NCBI RefSeq assembly: GCF_049472655.1
Contig: NZ_JAQNCS010000002.1
Location: 1-64,000, forward strand
Origin: Deferribacter abyssi
Lineage (GTDB): Bacteria > Chrysiogenota > Deferribacteres > Deferribacterales > Deferribacteraceae
Direction of reading: 5' to 3'
DNA length: 64,000 nucleotides
Below are positions 35,068 to 44,881 of the stretch, one piece after another; position 1 is the first letter of the stretch; each line of letters starts with the position of its first letter. Below the pieces are notes generated by a model that was not told the origin of the DNA, ran no database searches, and worked only from the letters and a program-made list of their open reading frames with translations. A program made the position numbers and the translations under genes.

Positions 35068-35728
35068 ATTGAGCTATAATATCCTCCACACTACTCATCC
35101 CTAACCTATCAGCACCTGCTTTTAAAAACATAACAGCTTGTCCATAAGTTTTTATACCACCAGCTGCCTTTATTTTAATAGTATCACCAAACTTATCTTT
35201 AATCAATGCTACATCAGATAATTTTGCACCATAACTTCCAAATCCTGTACTAGTTTTAACATATTCAACATTGGCATCAATTAAAAGTTTAACTGCATCA
35301 ATTATTTGCTCTTCTGATAAATAACATGTTTCAATGATAACTTTCATAACTTTACTTTTAATTAACCTTCTGATTTTTGTTAACTCATGCAAAACTATCC
35401 TATAGTCGTTATCGAGAAATTTAGAGATGTTCATAACCACATCATATTCATCAATTTCTAAATTTTTTCCATAAACTATATCAGTTAATTTATTATCTAT
35501 AAAATCATACCCAAAAGGGAACCCTATCACAGTTATAATCTCAAAACTTCTATTTTTAAATAACTCTTTATTTTCAAATAGTTTTGTTATAGGTAAACAT
35601 AATCCATAAAAATTATATTTTTCACAAAGGGCTAAATATTTTTTTATTATTTTATTAGTAATGTTACCCTTTAAATAAGTTATATCAATTTTACCTATAA
35701 CATCCCTAGGTTCAATATCAATTTTCAT
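35054..35728 (-). CDS. deoC: Deoxyribose-phosphate aldolase DeoC
   Basis: Class I aldolase splitting 2-deoxyribose-5-phosphate into glyceraldehyde-3-phosphate and acetaldehyde. The Schiff-base Lys is in YVKTSTGF and the second active-site Lys in KIKAAGGIKT. The start is moved to the ATG at 35728, which has AGGAGG 11 bases upstream and begins MKIDIEPRDVIG; the ORF extension to 35779 contains no conserved sequence. It is the first gene of the long minus-strand run down to recO and overlaps xerD by 14 bases. Confidence 0.93.
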   Translation of the reverse strand: MKIDIEPRDVIGKIDITYLKGNITNKIIKKYLALCEKYNFYGLCLPITKLFENKELFKNRSFEIITVIGFPFGYDFIDNKLTDIVYGKNLEIDEYDVVMNISKFLDNDYRIVLHELTKIRRLIKSKVMKVIIETCYLSEEQIIDAVKLLIDANVEYVKTSTGFGSYGAKLSDVALIKDKFGDTIKIKAAGGIKTYGQAVMFLKAGADRLGMSSVEDIIAQYERN

Positions 35729-35784
35729 AATATTGAATTCCTCCTCACAAAAAATTAGATTTTTTTGTTTACATATCAATTCAG

Positions 35785-35812
35785 TTGATTTATAGTTTAC
35801 AATAAATATTAT
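35785..35812 (+). promoter_or_regulatory. Candidate promoter of malic enzyme
   Basis: TTGATT (35785-35790), 16-base spacer, TATTAT (35807-35812). It lies in the 118-base gap shared with divergent deoC, for which I found no clear promoter. Confidence 0.5.
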
Positions 35813-35846
35813 ATTTGGTCAATAATAATATATTTGGAGGTCTTTG

Positions 35847-38141
35847 ATGGAAAAAAAAGGCAAAATAACAAGAGAAGAAGCTCTTGAATACCACTCAGGA
35901 GCAAGACCAGGTAAAATTGAGGTAGTACCAACTAAACCATGTTACACACAAAGAGAATTATCATTAGCTTACACTCCAGGTGTAGCAATCCCTTGTAAAG
36001 AAATTGAAAAAGATCCTAATTTAGCTTTTGAATACACTGCTAAGGGTAATCTTGTTGCTGTAGTATCTAATGGTACTGCGGTTTTGGGGCTTGGAAATAT
36101 TGGTGCGCTTGCTGGTAAACCAGTCATGGAAGGGAAAGGTGTGTTGTTTAAGAGATTTGCAGATGTTGATGTTTTCGATATAGAAGTAAATTCACAAAAC
36201 CCTGATGATGTTATAAAAGTCTGCGAACTTTTAGAACCAACCTTTGGCGGGATTAACCTTGAAGATATTAAAGCACCAGATTGTTTCTACATTGAAGAAG
36301 AATTAAAAAAGAGATTATCAATACCTGTTTTTCATGATGATCAGCATGGTACTGCTATTATTGCTGCAGCTGCATTAATCAATGCTCTTGAACTTGTTGA
36401 TAAAAAAATCGAAGAAATAAAGATTGTAATTAACGGTGCAGGAGCTGCAGGAATTGCCATTGGAAAGCTTCTCATTTCACTTGGTGCTAAAAAAGAAAAT
36501 ATTATTATGTGCGACACAAAAGGTGTTATTTATAAAGGTCGCAAAGAAGGAATGAATAAATATAAAGAAGAATTTGCAATAGAAACAGACAAGAGAACAT
36601 TAGAAGAAGCAATGGATGGTGCTGATGTTTTTATGGGGTTATCTGTTAAAGGTGCTGTTACAAAGAAAATGGTCAAAATGATGTCTAGGAACCCTATTAT
36701 TATGGCAATGGCTAATCCTGATCCTGAAATCACTCCAGAAGAAGTGGCTGAAGTTAGAGGCGATGCGATTATGGCAACTGGAAGATCGGACTATCCAAAC
36801 CAAGTTAATAATGTTCTTGGATTTCCATTTATTTTTCGAGGAGCTCTTGATGTTAGGGCAAAAGCCATCAATGAAGAAATGAAACTTGCTGCTGTAAAAG
36901 CCTTAGCCGCATTAGCCAAAGAAGATGTACCAGAAAATGTCTGTAAAGCTTATGGTGTTGAAAGAATAGAATTTGGAAAAGATTATATTATACCAAAACC
37001 TTTCGACCCAAGAGTGTTAACATGGGTTGCTCCTGCTGTAGCTAAAGCCGCTATGGATTCTGGTGTAGCAAGAAAACCAATAAAAGATTTTGAAAAATAC
37101 AAAGATTATCTTGAGTCAAGACTTTCCTTTGCAAAAGAATTTACAAGAGAAATCATTCATATAGCAAAACAAACTCCTAAAAGAATTGTAATGCCAGAAG
37201 GTGATTTTGAAAAAATACTTCGTGCAGCACAAAAAATTGTTGAAGAAGGGTTTGGAACACCTATTTTACTTGGAGATAAAGCAAACATCCTTTCCCTCGC
37301 TGAAAAATATAACATTAACCTAAATGGCTGCGAAATTGTTGAGCCTGCAAAATCTGATAAACTGGACGAATATGCTAAACAGCTCTTTGATATGAGAAAA
37401 AGAAAAGGCATGACTTTGGTAGAAGCAAAAAGAAAGTTATCAAAAGTTTATAATTACTATGCTGCTTTAATGGTTTTAAACGGTGAAGCCGATTGTTTAC
37501 TTACTGGTTATTCAAGAAGTTATGGAGATTCAATAAAACCTCTTCTCGAAACATTATCTCTCCAAAAAGGATACTCAGTTCCTTCAGGTTCATACTTTAT
37601 GGTATTTAAAAACAAACTAGTGCTCTGTGCAGACACTACCGTTAATATTGATCCAGATGCTGAACAACTTGCTCAAATAGCCATCCAATCAGCTGAAACC
37701 TTGGAAAAATTCGGTATCGAACCCAAAATAGCAATGCTTAGCTTTTCAAATTTTGGTAGTGTAAGAATTCCAAGAACTATAAAAGTAGCAGAAGCTATTA
37801 AAATCGTTAAAGAAAAATATCCAGAACTTGTTATTGATGGAGATATGCAAGCTGACACTGCTACTTATCCACCTATTGCAGAAGAAGCTTTTCCTTTCTC
37901 AGAAATAAAAGGAGATGCTAATATACTTATCTTCCCTAACCTTGAAGCTGGTAATATTGCATACAAACTACTCTACAGACTAGGTAATGGTATCGCAATA
38001 GGCCCCATTCTTCAGGGATTTTGCAAATCAGTTCATGTATTACAAAGGGGAAGCGATGTTAACGAAATAGTTAATATGGCAGCAATTGCGGTAGTAGATG
38101 CAGAATGGAAAGAAAATAATAAAGATAAAATTTGTTTATAA
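35847..38141 (+). CDS. maeB: Malic enzyme-phosphotransacetylase fusion (MaeB type)
   Basis: Decarboxylates malate to pyruvate with NADP (NAD use possible). The N-terminal malic enzyme (about 1-415) has YTPGVAIPCKEI, HDDQHGTAI and the dinucleotide site INGAGAAGIAIGKLL. The C-terminal 330 residues resemble phosphotransacetylase, which in MaeB proteins is regulatory (acetyl-CoA) rather than known to be catalytic. Length is 764 residues. The ATG at 35847 has GGAGG six bases upstream; the TTG three bases earlier is ignored. Monocistronic, ending in a strong terminator. Confidence 0.94.
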   Translation: MEKKGKITREEALEYHSGARPGKIEVVPTKPCYTQRELSLAYTPGVAIPCKEIEKDPNLAFEYTAKGNLVAVVSNGTAVLGLGNIGALAGKPVMEGKGVLFKRFADVDVFDIEVNSQNPDDVIKVCELLEPTFGGINLEDIKAPDCFYIEEELKKRLSIPVFHDDQHGTAIIAAAALINALELVDKKIEEIKIVINGAGAAGIAIGKLLISLGAKKENIIMCDTKGVIYKGRKEGMNKYKEEFAIETDKRTLEEAMDGADVFMGLSVKGAVTKKMVKMMSRNPIIMAMANPDPEITPEEVAEVRGDAIMATGRSDYPNQVNNVLGFPFIFRGALDVRAKAINEEMKLAAVKALAALAKEDVPENVCKAYGVERIEFGKDYIIPKPFDPRVLTWVAPAVAKAAMDSGVARKPIKDFEKYKDYLESRLSFAKEFTREIIHIAKQTPKRIVMPEGDFEKILRAAQKIVEEGFGTPILLGDKANILSLAEKYNINLNGCEIVEPAKSDKLDEYAKQLFDMRKRKGMTLVEAKRKLSKVYNYYAALMVLNGEADCLLTGYSRSYGDSIKPLLETLSLQKGYSVPSGSYFMVFKNKLVLCADTTVNIDPDAEQLAQIAIQSAETLEKFGIEPKIAMLSFSNFGSVRIPRTIKVAEAIKIVKEKYPELVIDGDMQADTATYPPIAEEAFPFSEIKGDANILIFPNLEAGNIAYKLLYRLGNGIAIGPILQGFCKSVHVLQRGSDVNEIVNMAAIAVVDAEWKENNKDKICL

Positions 38142-38170
38142 AAAATAGTCAACTAGTCAAACCATTATAT

Positions 38171-38198
38171 AAAGGGCGCTTTTTAAGCGCCCTTTTCT
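38171..38198 (+). terminator. Rho-independent terminator of maeB
   Basis: Stem AAAGGGCGCTT (38171-38181) / AAGCGCCCTTT (38185-38195), 3-base loop, followed by a T-rich tail. Confidence 0.9.
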
Positions 38199-38228
38199 AT
38201 TTCTAAACCAATTCTTCTACTATTATGC

Positions 38229-38257
38229 TTGAAATTATAATTATTTTAATTTATAAA
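38229..38257 (+). promoter_or_regulatory. Promoter of ndh
   Basis: TTGAAA (38229-38234), 17-base spacer, TATAAA (38252-38257), about 34 bases upstream of the ndh start. Confidence 0.65.
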
Positions 38258-38291
38258 AATATAATATTCAAATTTTTAAGGAGTATTCATA

Positions 38292-39524
38292 TTGAAAAAA
38301 GTTGTAATAATCGGAGCAGGTTTTGGTGGACTTAATACAGCTAAGGTTCTCAGTAAAAATAAAAAGTTAAAAATTACTATTATTGACAAAAAAAACCATC
38401 ACTTATTTCAGCCACTTCTTTATCAAGTTGCCACAGCAGGACTGAATGAATCTGACATAGCCTATCCTATCCGTAGTATTTTCAGAAACTATAAAAATGT
38501 CAATGTGTATAAAGAAACAGTTGTTGATTTTGATTTTAACAGCAAAATCGTAATCACAGATTCAAACAAACATAGCTACGATTATCTTATTATATCATGT
38601 GGCACCGTCGAAAATTATTTTGGTAAAAACAATTGGGTTAAATATGCTCCGACCTTAAAAAATCTTAGTCATGCACAGCAACTTAGAAATAAAATCTTAA
38701 ATGCATTTGAATTAGCAGAAAAAACAAATGATGACAATGAAAGAAAAAAATATTTAACATTTGTGATAATAGGTGGTGGCCCCACAGGGGTGGAACTTGC
38801 AGGAGCCATAGGTGAAATGACAAGGTTTACTTTAGCGAAAGATTTTAGAAATATTGATCCACGTCTTTCTAGAATTATCCTTATCGAAGCAACCAATAAA
38901 ATCCTTCCAACATTTGATCATAAACTAATTAATAAAGCAGTAAAAGATCTTGAATCTTTGGGTGTTCAGGTATGGACAAAAAGTATGGTTACAGAAATCG
39001 ATGATAATGGAGTTCGAATTGGCAACGAAATATTAGAATCTGCAACAATAATCTGGGCTGCAGGAATAAAAGCTAATCCATTAACTGAAAAAATACCAGG
39101 TAAAAAAGATAAGATGGGAAGAATCATAGTAAATAAAGATCTTTCACTTGAAAACTATCCAAATGTTTTTGTTATAGGTGACCTTGCTCATTTCGAGCAA
39201 AATGGTAAAGTACTACCTGGTATCGCACCTGTTGCCATGCAACAAGGTAAATTTGTAGCAAAACTAATTTTATCTGAAGTTAAAGGTAAAAAAAGAACAA
39301 CATTTAAATATTTCGATAAAGGTCAGATGGCAACAATAGGTAGAAGTAAAGCCATTGCTGAGATTAAGAATTTAAAATTATCAGGTTTCATAGCATGGGT
39401 TACCTGGATTTTGGTACATATTATGTATTTAACTGGATTTAAAAATAGAATATTCGTAATACTTCAATGGGCATGGTCCTACCTCACATTGAAAAAAGGA
39501 GCAAGACTTATAATAGACGATTAA
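38292..39524 (+). CDS. ndh: Type II NADH dehydrogenase (NDH-2)
   Basis: Single-subunit, non-proton-pumping NADH:quinone oxidoreductase bound to the inner membrane face. The FAD site VVIIGAGFGGLNTAKVL is at the start, HHLFQPLLYQVATAGL follows, the NADH site is VIIGGGPTGVELAGAI, and FAD contact VIGDLAHF lies near 295. The C-terminal hydrophobic stretch (AWVTWILVHIMYLTGFKNRI) is the membrane anchor. The start is TTG with AAGGAG eight bases upstream. Single-gene unit with own promoter. Confidence 0.93.
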   Translation: MKKVVIIGAGFGGLNTAKVLSKNKKLKITIIDKKNHHLFQPLLYQVATAGLNESDIAYPIRSIFRNYKNVNVYKETVVDFDFNSKIVITDSNKHSYDYLIISCGTVENYFGKNNWVKYAPTLKNLSHAQQLRNKILNAFELAEKTNDDNERKKYLTFVIIGGGPTGVELAGAIGEMTRFTLAKDFRNIDPRLSRIILIEATNKILPTFDHKLINKAVKDLESLGVQVWTKSMVTEIDDNGVRIGNEILESATIIWAAGIKANPLTEKIPGKKDKMGRIIVNKDLSLENYPNVFVIGDLAHFEQNGKVLPGIAPVAMQQGKFVAKLILSEVKGKKRTTFKYFDKGQMATIGRSKAIAEIKNLKLSGFIAWVTWILVHIMYLTGFKNRIFVILQWAWSYLTLKKGARLIIDD

Positions 39525-39528
39525 CAAA

Positions 39529-40848
39529 CTAAAACTCTTTCTTCTCTCCTCGCTTTCTATAATTAACAATTAGCGGAACACCTCTAAATCCAAAACTTTC
39601 ACGAAGTTGATTAACTATAAATCTTCTATACGAAAAATGAACAGCATCAGGATAATTAACAAAAACAACAAACTCAGGAGGTTTTATTCCAACTTGAGTC
39701 ATGTAATAAAATTTGACTCTTCTGTTTTTAACAACAGGTGGTTGATGTTTCATCTGTACATCTTCAAGTAGCCTGTTCAATTTCGAAGTTTGAATTCGCA
39801 TAGTATATTCTTTATATAGCTCATTAATAGCGTCAAAAACCTTATACACATTTTTGCCTGTTACTGCTGAAATAAATAACACAGGGGGAGTATGTAAAAA
39901 CTTGAATTTCTCTGCTATTTCTCTTCTAAATTTATTACCAAGCTGTTCATCTTTTTCAACAGCATCCCATTTATTTACTGCTATCACTACTGGCCTACCA
40001 GATTCATAAGCATCTGCAATCACTTTTACATCTCTTTCAGTAACACCTTGAGTAGCATCAATAAGCCCTACAGCAATATCAGCTCTTTCTATAGCATCAT
40101 AACTTCTATAATAACCATATTTTTCAATCCTATCTTTAAACATTACAGACTTTTTGCGAAGTCCAGCCGTATCTATAAGAATATATTTTTGTCCTTTATA
40201 CTCAAAAAAAGTATCTACACTATCTCGTGTCGTTCCTGGAATAGGAGTAACAATTAATCTTTCTTCATTTAACCACTTATTTATTAGACTAGATTTACCT
40301 ACATTCGGCCTTCCTACTACAACAATCTTTATAATATTTTTTACATCAATTTCATCTTTATCTACAACATACTCAACAACTTTATCTAACAGTTCATCTA
40401 CATTTTTCCCATGAGTAGCACTAATTGGAATTACTTCTTCAACACCCAAAGAATAAAACTCCCAAATATTACCTTCACTTTTTTCATTATCAATTTTGTT
40501 AACCGCTAAAATGAAAGGCTTCTCTTTTTCTCTTAAAATATTACAAACAATTTCATCTAAAGGGTGTACTCCATCCCTTCCATCCACCAAAAAAATAAAT
40601 AAATCAGATTCATCAAGAGAAGCATAAAACTGTTTTAACATTTCTTTTTTTAAAAGGTCTTCTTTTAAATCATATCCACATGTATCTAAAATCTTAAATT
40701 TCTTTCCTTGCCATTCTGCAATATATTCTATCCTGTCTCTAGTAACTCCAGGCACATCATCAACGATTGCAATTCGCTTACCAGCTATTCTATTAAACAA
40801 AGTGGATTTTCCTACATTTGGTCGTCCAATTATTCCAACAGTAAACAT
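39529..40848 (-). CDS. der: GTPase Der (EngA)
   Basis: Double GTPase needed for large-subunit assembly. Two G domains, with GRPNVGKSTLF near residue 7 and GRPNVGKSSLI near residue 180, each with DTCG/DTAG and NKID/NKWD, and a C-terminal KH-like domain. Length 439 is normal. It lies 22 bases after gltX, likely cotranscribed, and its stop nearly touches convergent ndh with no hairpin between them. Confidence 0.97.
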   Translation of the reverse strand: MFTVGIIGRPNVGKSTLFNRIAGKRIAIVDDVPGVTRDRIEYIAEWQGKKFKILDTCGYDLKEDLLKKEMLKQFYASLDESDLFIFLVDGRDGVHPLDEIVCNILREKEKPFILAVNKIDNEKSEGNIWEFYSLGVEEVIPISATHGKNVDELLDKVVEYVVDKDEIDVKNIIKIVVVGRPNVGKSSLINKWLNEERLIVTPIPGTTRDSVDTFFEYKGQKYILIDTAGLRKKSVMFKDRIEKYGYYRSYDAIERADIAVGLIDATQGVTERDVKVIADAYESGRPVVIAVNKWDAVEKDEQLGNKFRREIAEKFKFLHTPPVLFISAVTGKNVYKVFDAINELYKEYTMRIQTSKLNRLLEDVQMKHQPPVVKNRRVKFYYMTQVGIKPPEFVVFVNYPDAVHFSYRRFIVNQLRESFGFRGVPLIVNYRKRGEKKEF

Positions 40849-40870
40849 TAAAACTCCTAAATTAAATCAT

Positions 40871-42334
40871 TTAAAAATCATGATTCCCAATCAATCTTAA
40901 TATTTCTCTAACCCTCTTCACAACTTCATCTTTACCAAGGTTAACTACTAGCTTATCAAGCTCAGGTCCCTTCGTTAATCCAGAAACACCAATTCTTATA
41001 ACCATAAAAAGATTTTTCCCTTTAGCACCAGTAGATTTTTGCACACTCTTTACTATAGTTTTATAAATTTTTTCATTTAGTTCATCCACTTTTTCAATCT
41101 CTGATAAAAAAGTTCTTAAAACAGGTATTGAGGTATCCTTTACTAGCAATTCTTTTGCTTTTTCATCTAAGATAGTATTGAGTTTAAAATAAACCTCAAT
41201 ATATTGAGCAACATCGGATAGCAACTCTAAATTATCTCTTATAGACTCTATCATATCTGCTAACTTATCAAAATTTTCATTAACATATCTATCAGTTACC
41301 AATCCTTCCGATATTAGATATGGCACACATAATTTTGTTAGCTCTTCTTTACTTTTATTTCTAATATATATACCATTCATCCATTTAAGTTTTTCAAAAT
41401 CAAAAACCGCTGCACTTTTTGATACTCTATCTAGAGAAAATGCTTCTATCAACTCATCTTTTGACAGTATTTCTTTTTCCTCAGGGTGAGACCAGGATAA
41501 AAGTGCTAAATAATTAAACAAAGCTTCTGGTAAATATCCTTTTTCCCTAAATTGATTAACACTAGTATCACCATGTCTTTTACTAAGTTTTGAGTGATCA
41601 GGACCTAATATCATTGGAATATGAGCAAATTTAGGGACTTTAAAACCTAAAGCATTATAAATTAAAACCTGTTTAGGAGTATTGCTTAAATGGTCATCAC
41701 CTCTAATTACATGAGTAATTTCCATAAGTGCATCATCTATTACAACAACAAAATTATATACAGGCATCCCATCAGGCCTAACAATAATAAAATCACCAAA
41801 AGCATCAGTTTTGAAACTAATTTCTCCTTTAATTATATCACTGATTCGAACTTCTAAATCTTCTACTTTAAAACGAATAGATGCTTTTTTACCTTCTTTT
41901 TCAAAAGATTCAATTTCTTGAAGGGTCAAATTACGACATTTTCCATTGTATCTTGGAGGCCTCCCTTCTTTCAACGCTTTTTCTTTCATCTCTTCAAGTT
42001 CATCTTTAGAGCAAAAACATTTGTAAGCCTTACCTTCATCAAGTAACTTTTGTATATATTTTTTATATATTTTATAACGTTCAGTTTGTTTATAAGGACC
42101 ATAATTGCCGCCAATTATCGGCCCCTCATCCCAATCAAGTCCAAGCCATTGTAAATCTTCATAAATAAGTTTCTCACTTTCCAAACTTGATCTTTCAAGA
42201 TCAGTATCTTCTATTCTTAGAATAAATTTTCCACCTTGATTTCGAGCAAACAAATAATTAAACAGAGCTGTCCTCACATTACCTACATGTATATGACCAG
42301 TAGGACTCGGTGCAAATCTTACTCTTACAGACAT
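40871..42334 (-). CDS. gltX: Glutamyl-tRNA synthetase GltX
   Basis: Class I synthetase charging tRNA-Glu and, in bacteria without GlnRS, also tRNA-Gln. FAPSPTGHIHVGNVRTALFNYL holds the HIGH-type signature and KLSKRHG the KMSKS motif. Length 487. The ATG has GGAGGG upstream. Whether it is discriminating cannot be decided here; no GatCAB or GlnRS gene is in the window. Confidence 0.96.
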   Translation of the reverse strand: MSVRVRFAPSPTGHIHVGNVRTALFNYLFARNQGGKFILRIEDTDLERSSLESEKLIYEDLQWLGLDWDEGPIIGGNYGPYKQTERYKIYKKYIQKLLDEGKAYKCFCSKDELEEMKEKALKEGRPPRYNGKCRNLTLQEIESFEKEGKKASIRFKVEDLEVRISDIIKGEISFKTDAFGDFIIVRPDGMPVYNFVVVIDDALMEITHVIRGDDHLSNTPKQVLIYNALGFKVPKFAHIPMILGPDHSKLSKRHGDTSVNQFREKGYLPEALFNYLALLSWSHPEEKEILSKDELIEAFSLDRVSKSAAVFDFEKLKWMNGIYIRNKSKEELTKLCVPYLISEGLVTDRYVNENFDKLADMIESIRDNLELLSDVAQYIEVYFKLNTILDEKAKELLVKDTSIPVLRTFLSEIEKVDELNEKIYKTIVKSVQKSTGAKGKNLFMVIRIGVSGLTKGPELDKLVVNLGKDEVVKRVREILRLIGNHDF

Positions 42335-42407
42335 ATTCCCTCCAACTAAATATTGAATATTTATTTTTTTTATAGTAAACTTCTTTAAAGTTTAAGGTTT
42401 ATTTATT

Positions 42408-43715
42408 ATGAGAAAACACATACTTATAGCAGACACTTCTAAAGTGTCAAGATATGTTTTAGAAAATTACCTGTCTGAAAAGTTTAGAGTAACTTCTGTT
42501 TCATCAATATCTGAAGCACTTGAAATAATAAATGATATTCAACCAGATTTAATAATAATGAGTTATGAATTAAGTGATGGCAATGCTTTTCAATTTTGTG
42601 AAACACTGAAGGAAAAAAACATTAATATTCCTTTCATTATTATTACTTCTAACAAAGAAGAAATCTCAAAATACGACGCATATGAATATGGTATAATAGA
42701 ATTTTTAGATAGAGACAATATAGATGAATCCATTGTTGACATTGTTGATGAAATAATCAATTTATACTCAAATATTAATTTATCAGATTCTTATATAGTA
42801 GTTGTGGATGACAGCATTACTCAATTAAAATTCATAGAAAACATATTACAACAAACCAACGCAAAATATAAGTTATTTTCTAATCCAGAAAAATTCTTAA
42901 AAGAAGTTGAAAAACAAACCCCAGATATATGTATCATTGATATTTTCATGGATAAAATCGATGGTATTGAGCTTACAAAAACCATAAGAAAAAATAAAAA
43001 ACTTATGAACACCAGAATTATAATACAAACTGGTTCAAGAGAAAGTAGTTTAATTAGAACTCTTATTGTTTTTGGAGCAGATGATTATTTATTAAAACCA
43101 TACTCTCCTGAGGAGTTAATACTCAGAATCATAAACAACATGAAAATTAAAAAAATTAATGATGAACTTGATGAAATTAATAAAGAACTATTTTTAAAAG
43201 CAACTACTGATCCTTTAACAAAACTTTACAATAGAAGATTTATTCTAGAACAGTTAAATATCTTAATTGCAAATTTTAATAGATATCTCACTCCGTTTGC
43301 TGTATTAATTTTAGATTTAGATCACTTCAAACACATAAATGACACATATGGACATGATGTAGGGGATGATGTCCTTATTCATTTTTCAGGTATTTTAAGA
43401 GCAACATTAAGAAAAACAGATATAATCGGCAGATTTGGTGGTGAAGAATTTTTATGTTTAATCCCAAATGTATCTAATAATTCTATGGCTACGGTCATAA
43501 GTAAACTATTACATAACGTTAGAAACCATAAAATTAAAACTAATGAGAGTACAATAACTTTCACGGTAAGCATTGGTTGTTGTATTTTCAACAAAAACTA
43601 CAAGACTAGTAACGAGATTATAAAATGTGCTGATAAAATGTTATATATGGCTAAAAACAATGGTAGAAACAAAGCTTATTTAAAAATTGATGATGATATA
43701 ATAGAAATTTCTTAA
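42408..43715 (+). CDS. Diguanylate cyclase with two receiver domains (PleD-like)
   Basis: Makes cyclic di-GMP. Receiver 1 (about 3-120) is degenerate: the phospho-acceptor Asp is Ser in PDLIIMSYELSDG and the second acidic residue is Thr (IADTS). Receiver 2 (about 128-250) is intact, with VVVDDS, Asp in CIIDIF and Lys in LLKPY. The GGDEF domain (about 270-430) has active-site GGEEF and an RKTD inhibitory site five residues before it, so product feedback is expected. A weak AAGG precedes the ATG. The cognate kinase is unknown. Confidence 0.93.
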   Translation: MRKHILIADTSKVSRYVLENYLSEKFRVTSVSSISEALEIINDIQPDLIIMSYELSDGNAFQFCETLKEKNINIPFIIITSNKEEISKYDAYEYGIIEFLDRDNIDESIVDIVDEIINLYSNINLSDSYIVVVDDSITQLKFIENILQQTNAKYKLFSNPEKFLKEVEKQTPDICIIDIFMDKIDGIELTKTIRKNKKLMNTRIIIQTGSRESSLIRTLIVFGADDYLLKPYSPEELILRIINNMKIKKINDELDEINKELFLKATTDPLTKLYNRRFILEQLNILIANFNRYLTPFAVLILDLDHFKHINDTYGHDVGDDVLIHFSGILRATLRKTDIIGRFGGEEFLCLIPNVSNNSMATVISKLLHNVRNHKIKTNESTITFTVSIGCCIFNKNYKTSNEIIKCADKMLYMAKNNGRNKAYLKIDDDIIEIS

Positions 43716-43889
43716 CTTCTCACTAGAAAAGTGAAAACTATGTAATAAAACAATATTATGATTTCCTATCCCTAAATTAGTTTTCGAAGAAAATTTAATT
43801 TAATTAATAAAAAATTTTTTACTACTTTTATCCTGTATTTAAAGTAACTTATTGGTAGTATACCTCTTATAGACATAAAAAAATAAATC
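43716..43889. other. Convergent intergenic gap, nothing clear
   Basis: AT-rich gap between two converging genes. Only a weak short hairpin (TCACT/AGTGA near 43724-43738) is visible; no ORF or RNA gene is seen. Confidence 0.4.
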
Positions 43890-44840
43890 TCAATCAATAC
43901 ACATCATTATTAAATTTTTATTAAAATTGATTTTGGCTTCCTTTAAAGAGTCTAATAATAAGTTTGGGTTTTCATAAAAATCATTAAAAAATAAAATCTC
44001 AGATAACTTAATATATGTGTTAAAAGGTTCATCTTCTGGGTTAGGTATAATTTTTTTCAATGCTTTTAAAATATCACCCTTCTTCAAGAAATCTTTCAAA
44101 GTTATAATCCTTTCACACATTTTATTAACATAAAACTTTACCCTCTCTTCAACACTATCTATAAAATCTCTGTGTCCAGGTAGAAGCTGATATTTTTCCT
44201 CTAGCTTTTTAATTTTTTGAATCGTTTCGCAAAAATATAGATAATTTTTAAATCTACTATCACTGTTATCAGCATCAATATCAAGAAGAGGTGTTTGAAA
44301 AATTCCATTTAAAAATACATCTCCTGTAATAGCCTTATTACCTAATAAATATACAATATCACTTTGGGAATGACCAGGACACCTTAGATATGAAATTTTA
44401 AGACTTTCTAAAATATCATCTGCATCTTCTAACACTTGTATGTCACCAGGTACTGGAACTTCTCTTGCAAACATATACAATACACCTATTATCTTTTCAA
44501 TAGTTGAACTCATCATACCTATCTCTTTTAAAATTCTACTCATGGATTTAATTCTTAAATCCAAATTATAAAGTCTAAATAAATCATATTTTGAGATAAA
44601 AATTTCTGCATCACTATTTTCTTTAATATATTTAACAAGACCATAATGATCAGCATGACAATGAGTTATAAAAAGATATTTTAACCTATTCAAATCTATT
44701 GATTGCTTTAAAAACTCTTTTGCATGGTTAGTATTTGGACCAGTATCAAAAAGAACAATAAAATCATTATATTCTTCAACATAAAAATGAACAGGACCTA
44801 CAGGATAAGGAGTATCTACAGTATATTTCTTAACCACCAC
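43890..44840 (-). CDS. Metallo-beta-lactamase-fold hydrolase
   Basis: Zinc hydrolase with THCHADHYG, CPGHSQSD, GDVFLNG and the late His in LLPGHRD. Length 316 with a helical C-terminal region, similar to glyoxalase II-like thioesterases. The start is GTG; a second GTG at 44837 has better spacing from AGGAGG. It follows fadE behind a hairpin, and a thioester-hydrolysing role in fatty-acid degradation is possible but is inference from position only. Confidence 0.8.
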   Translation of the reverse strand: MVVKKYTVDTPYPVGPVHFYVEEYNDFIVLFDTGPNTNHAKEFLKQSIDLNRLKYLFITHCHADHYGLVKYIKENSDAEIFISKYDLFRLYNLDLRIKSMSRILKEIGMMSSTIEKIIGVLYMFAREVPVPGDIQVLEDADDILESLKISYLRCPGHSQSDIVYLLGNKAITGDVFLNGIFQTPLLDIDADNSDSRFKNYLYFCETIQKIKKLEEKYQLLPGHRDFIDSVEERVKFYVNKMCERIITLKDFLKKGDILKALKKIIPNPEDEPFNTYIKLSEILFFNDFYENPNLLLDSLKEAKINFNKNLIMMCID

Positions 44841-44856
44841 ACCTCCTAATTTATAA

Positions 44857-44881
44857 AAGAGGGACTATTTAAGCCCCTCTT
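44857..44881 (-). terminator. Terminator after fadE
   Basis: On the minus strand AAGAGGGGC and GTCCCTCTT form a 9-bp stem (one G-T pair) with a 7-base loop, followed by TTTTAT. It overlaps the fadE stop codon and would limit readthrough into the metallo-hydrolase gene. Confidence 0.7.

Noticed and set aside
42378..42395. AAACTT/AAGTTT hairpin before the GGDEF gene
   Set aside because: Six AT-rich base pairs in an AT-rich gap are expected by chance and there is no T tail.
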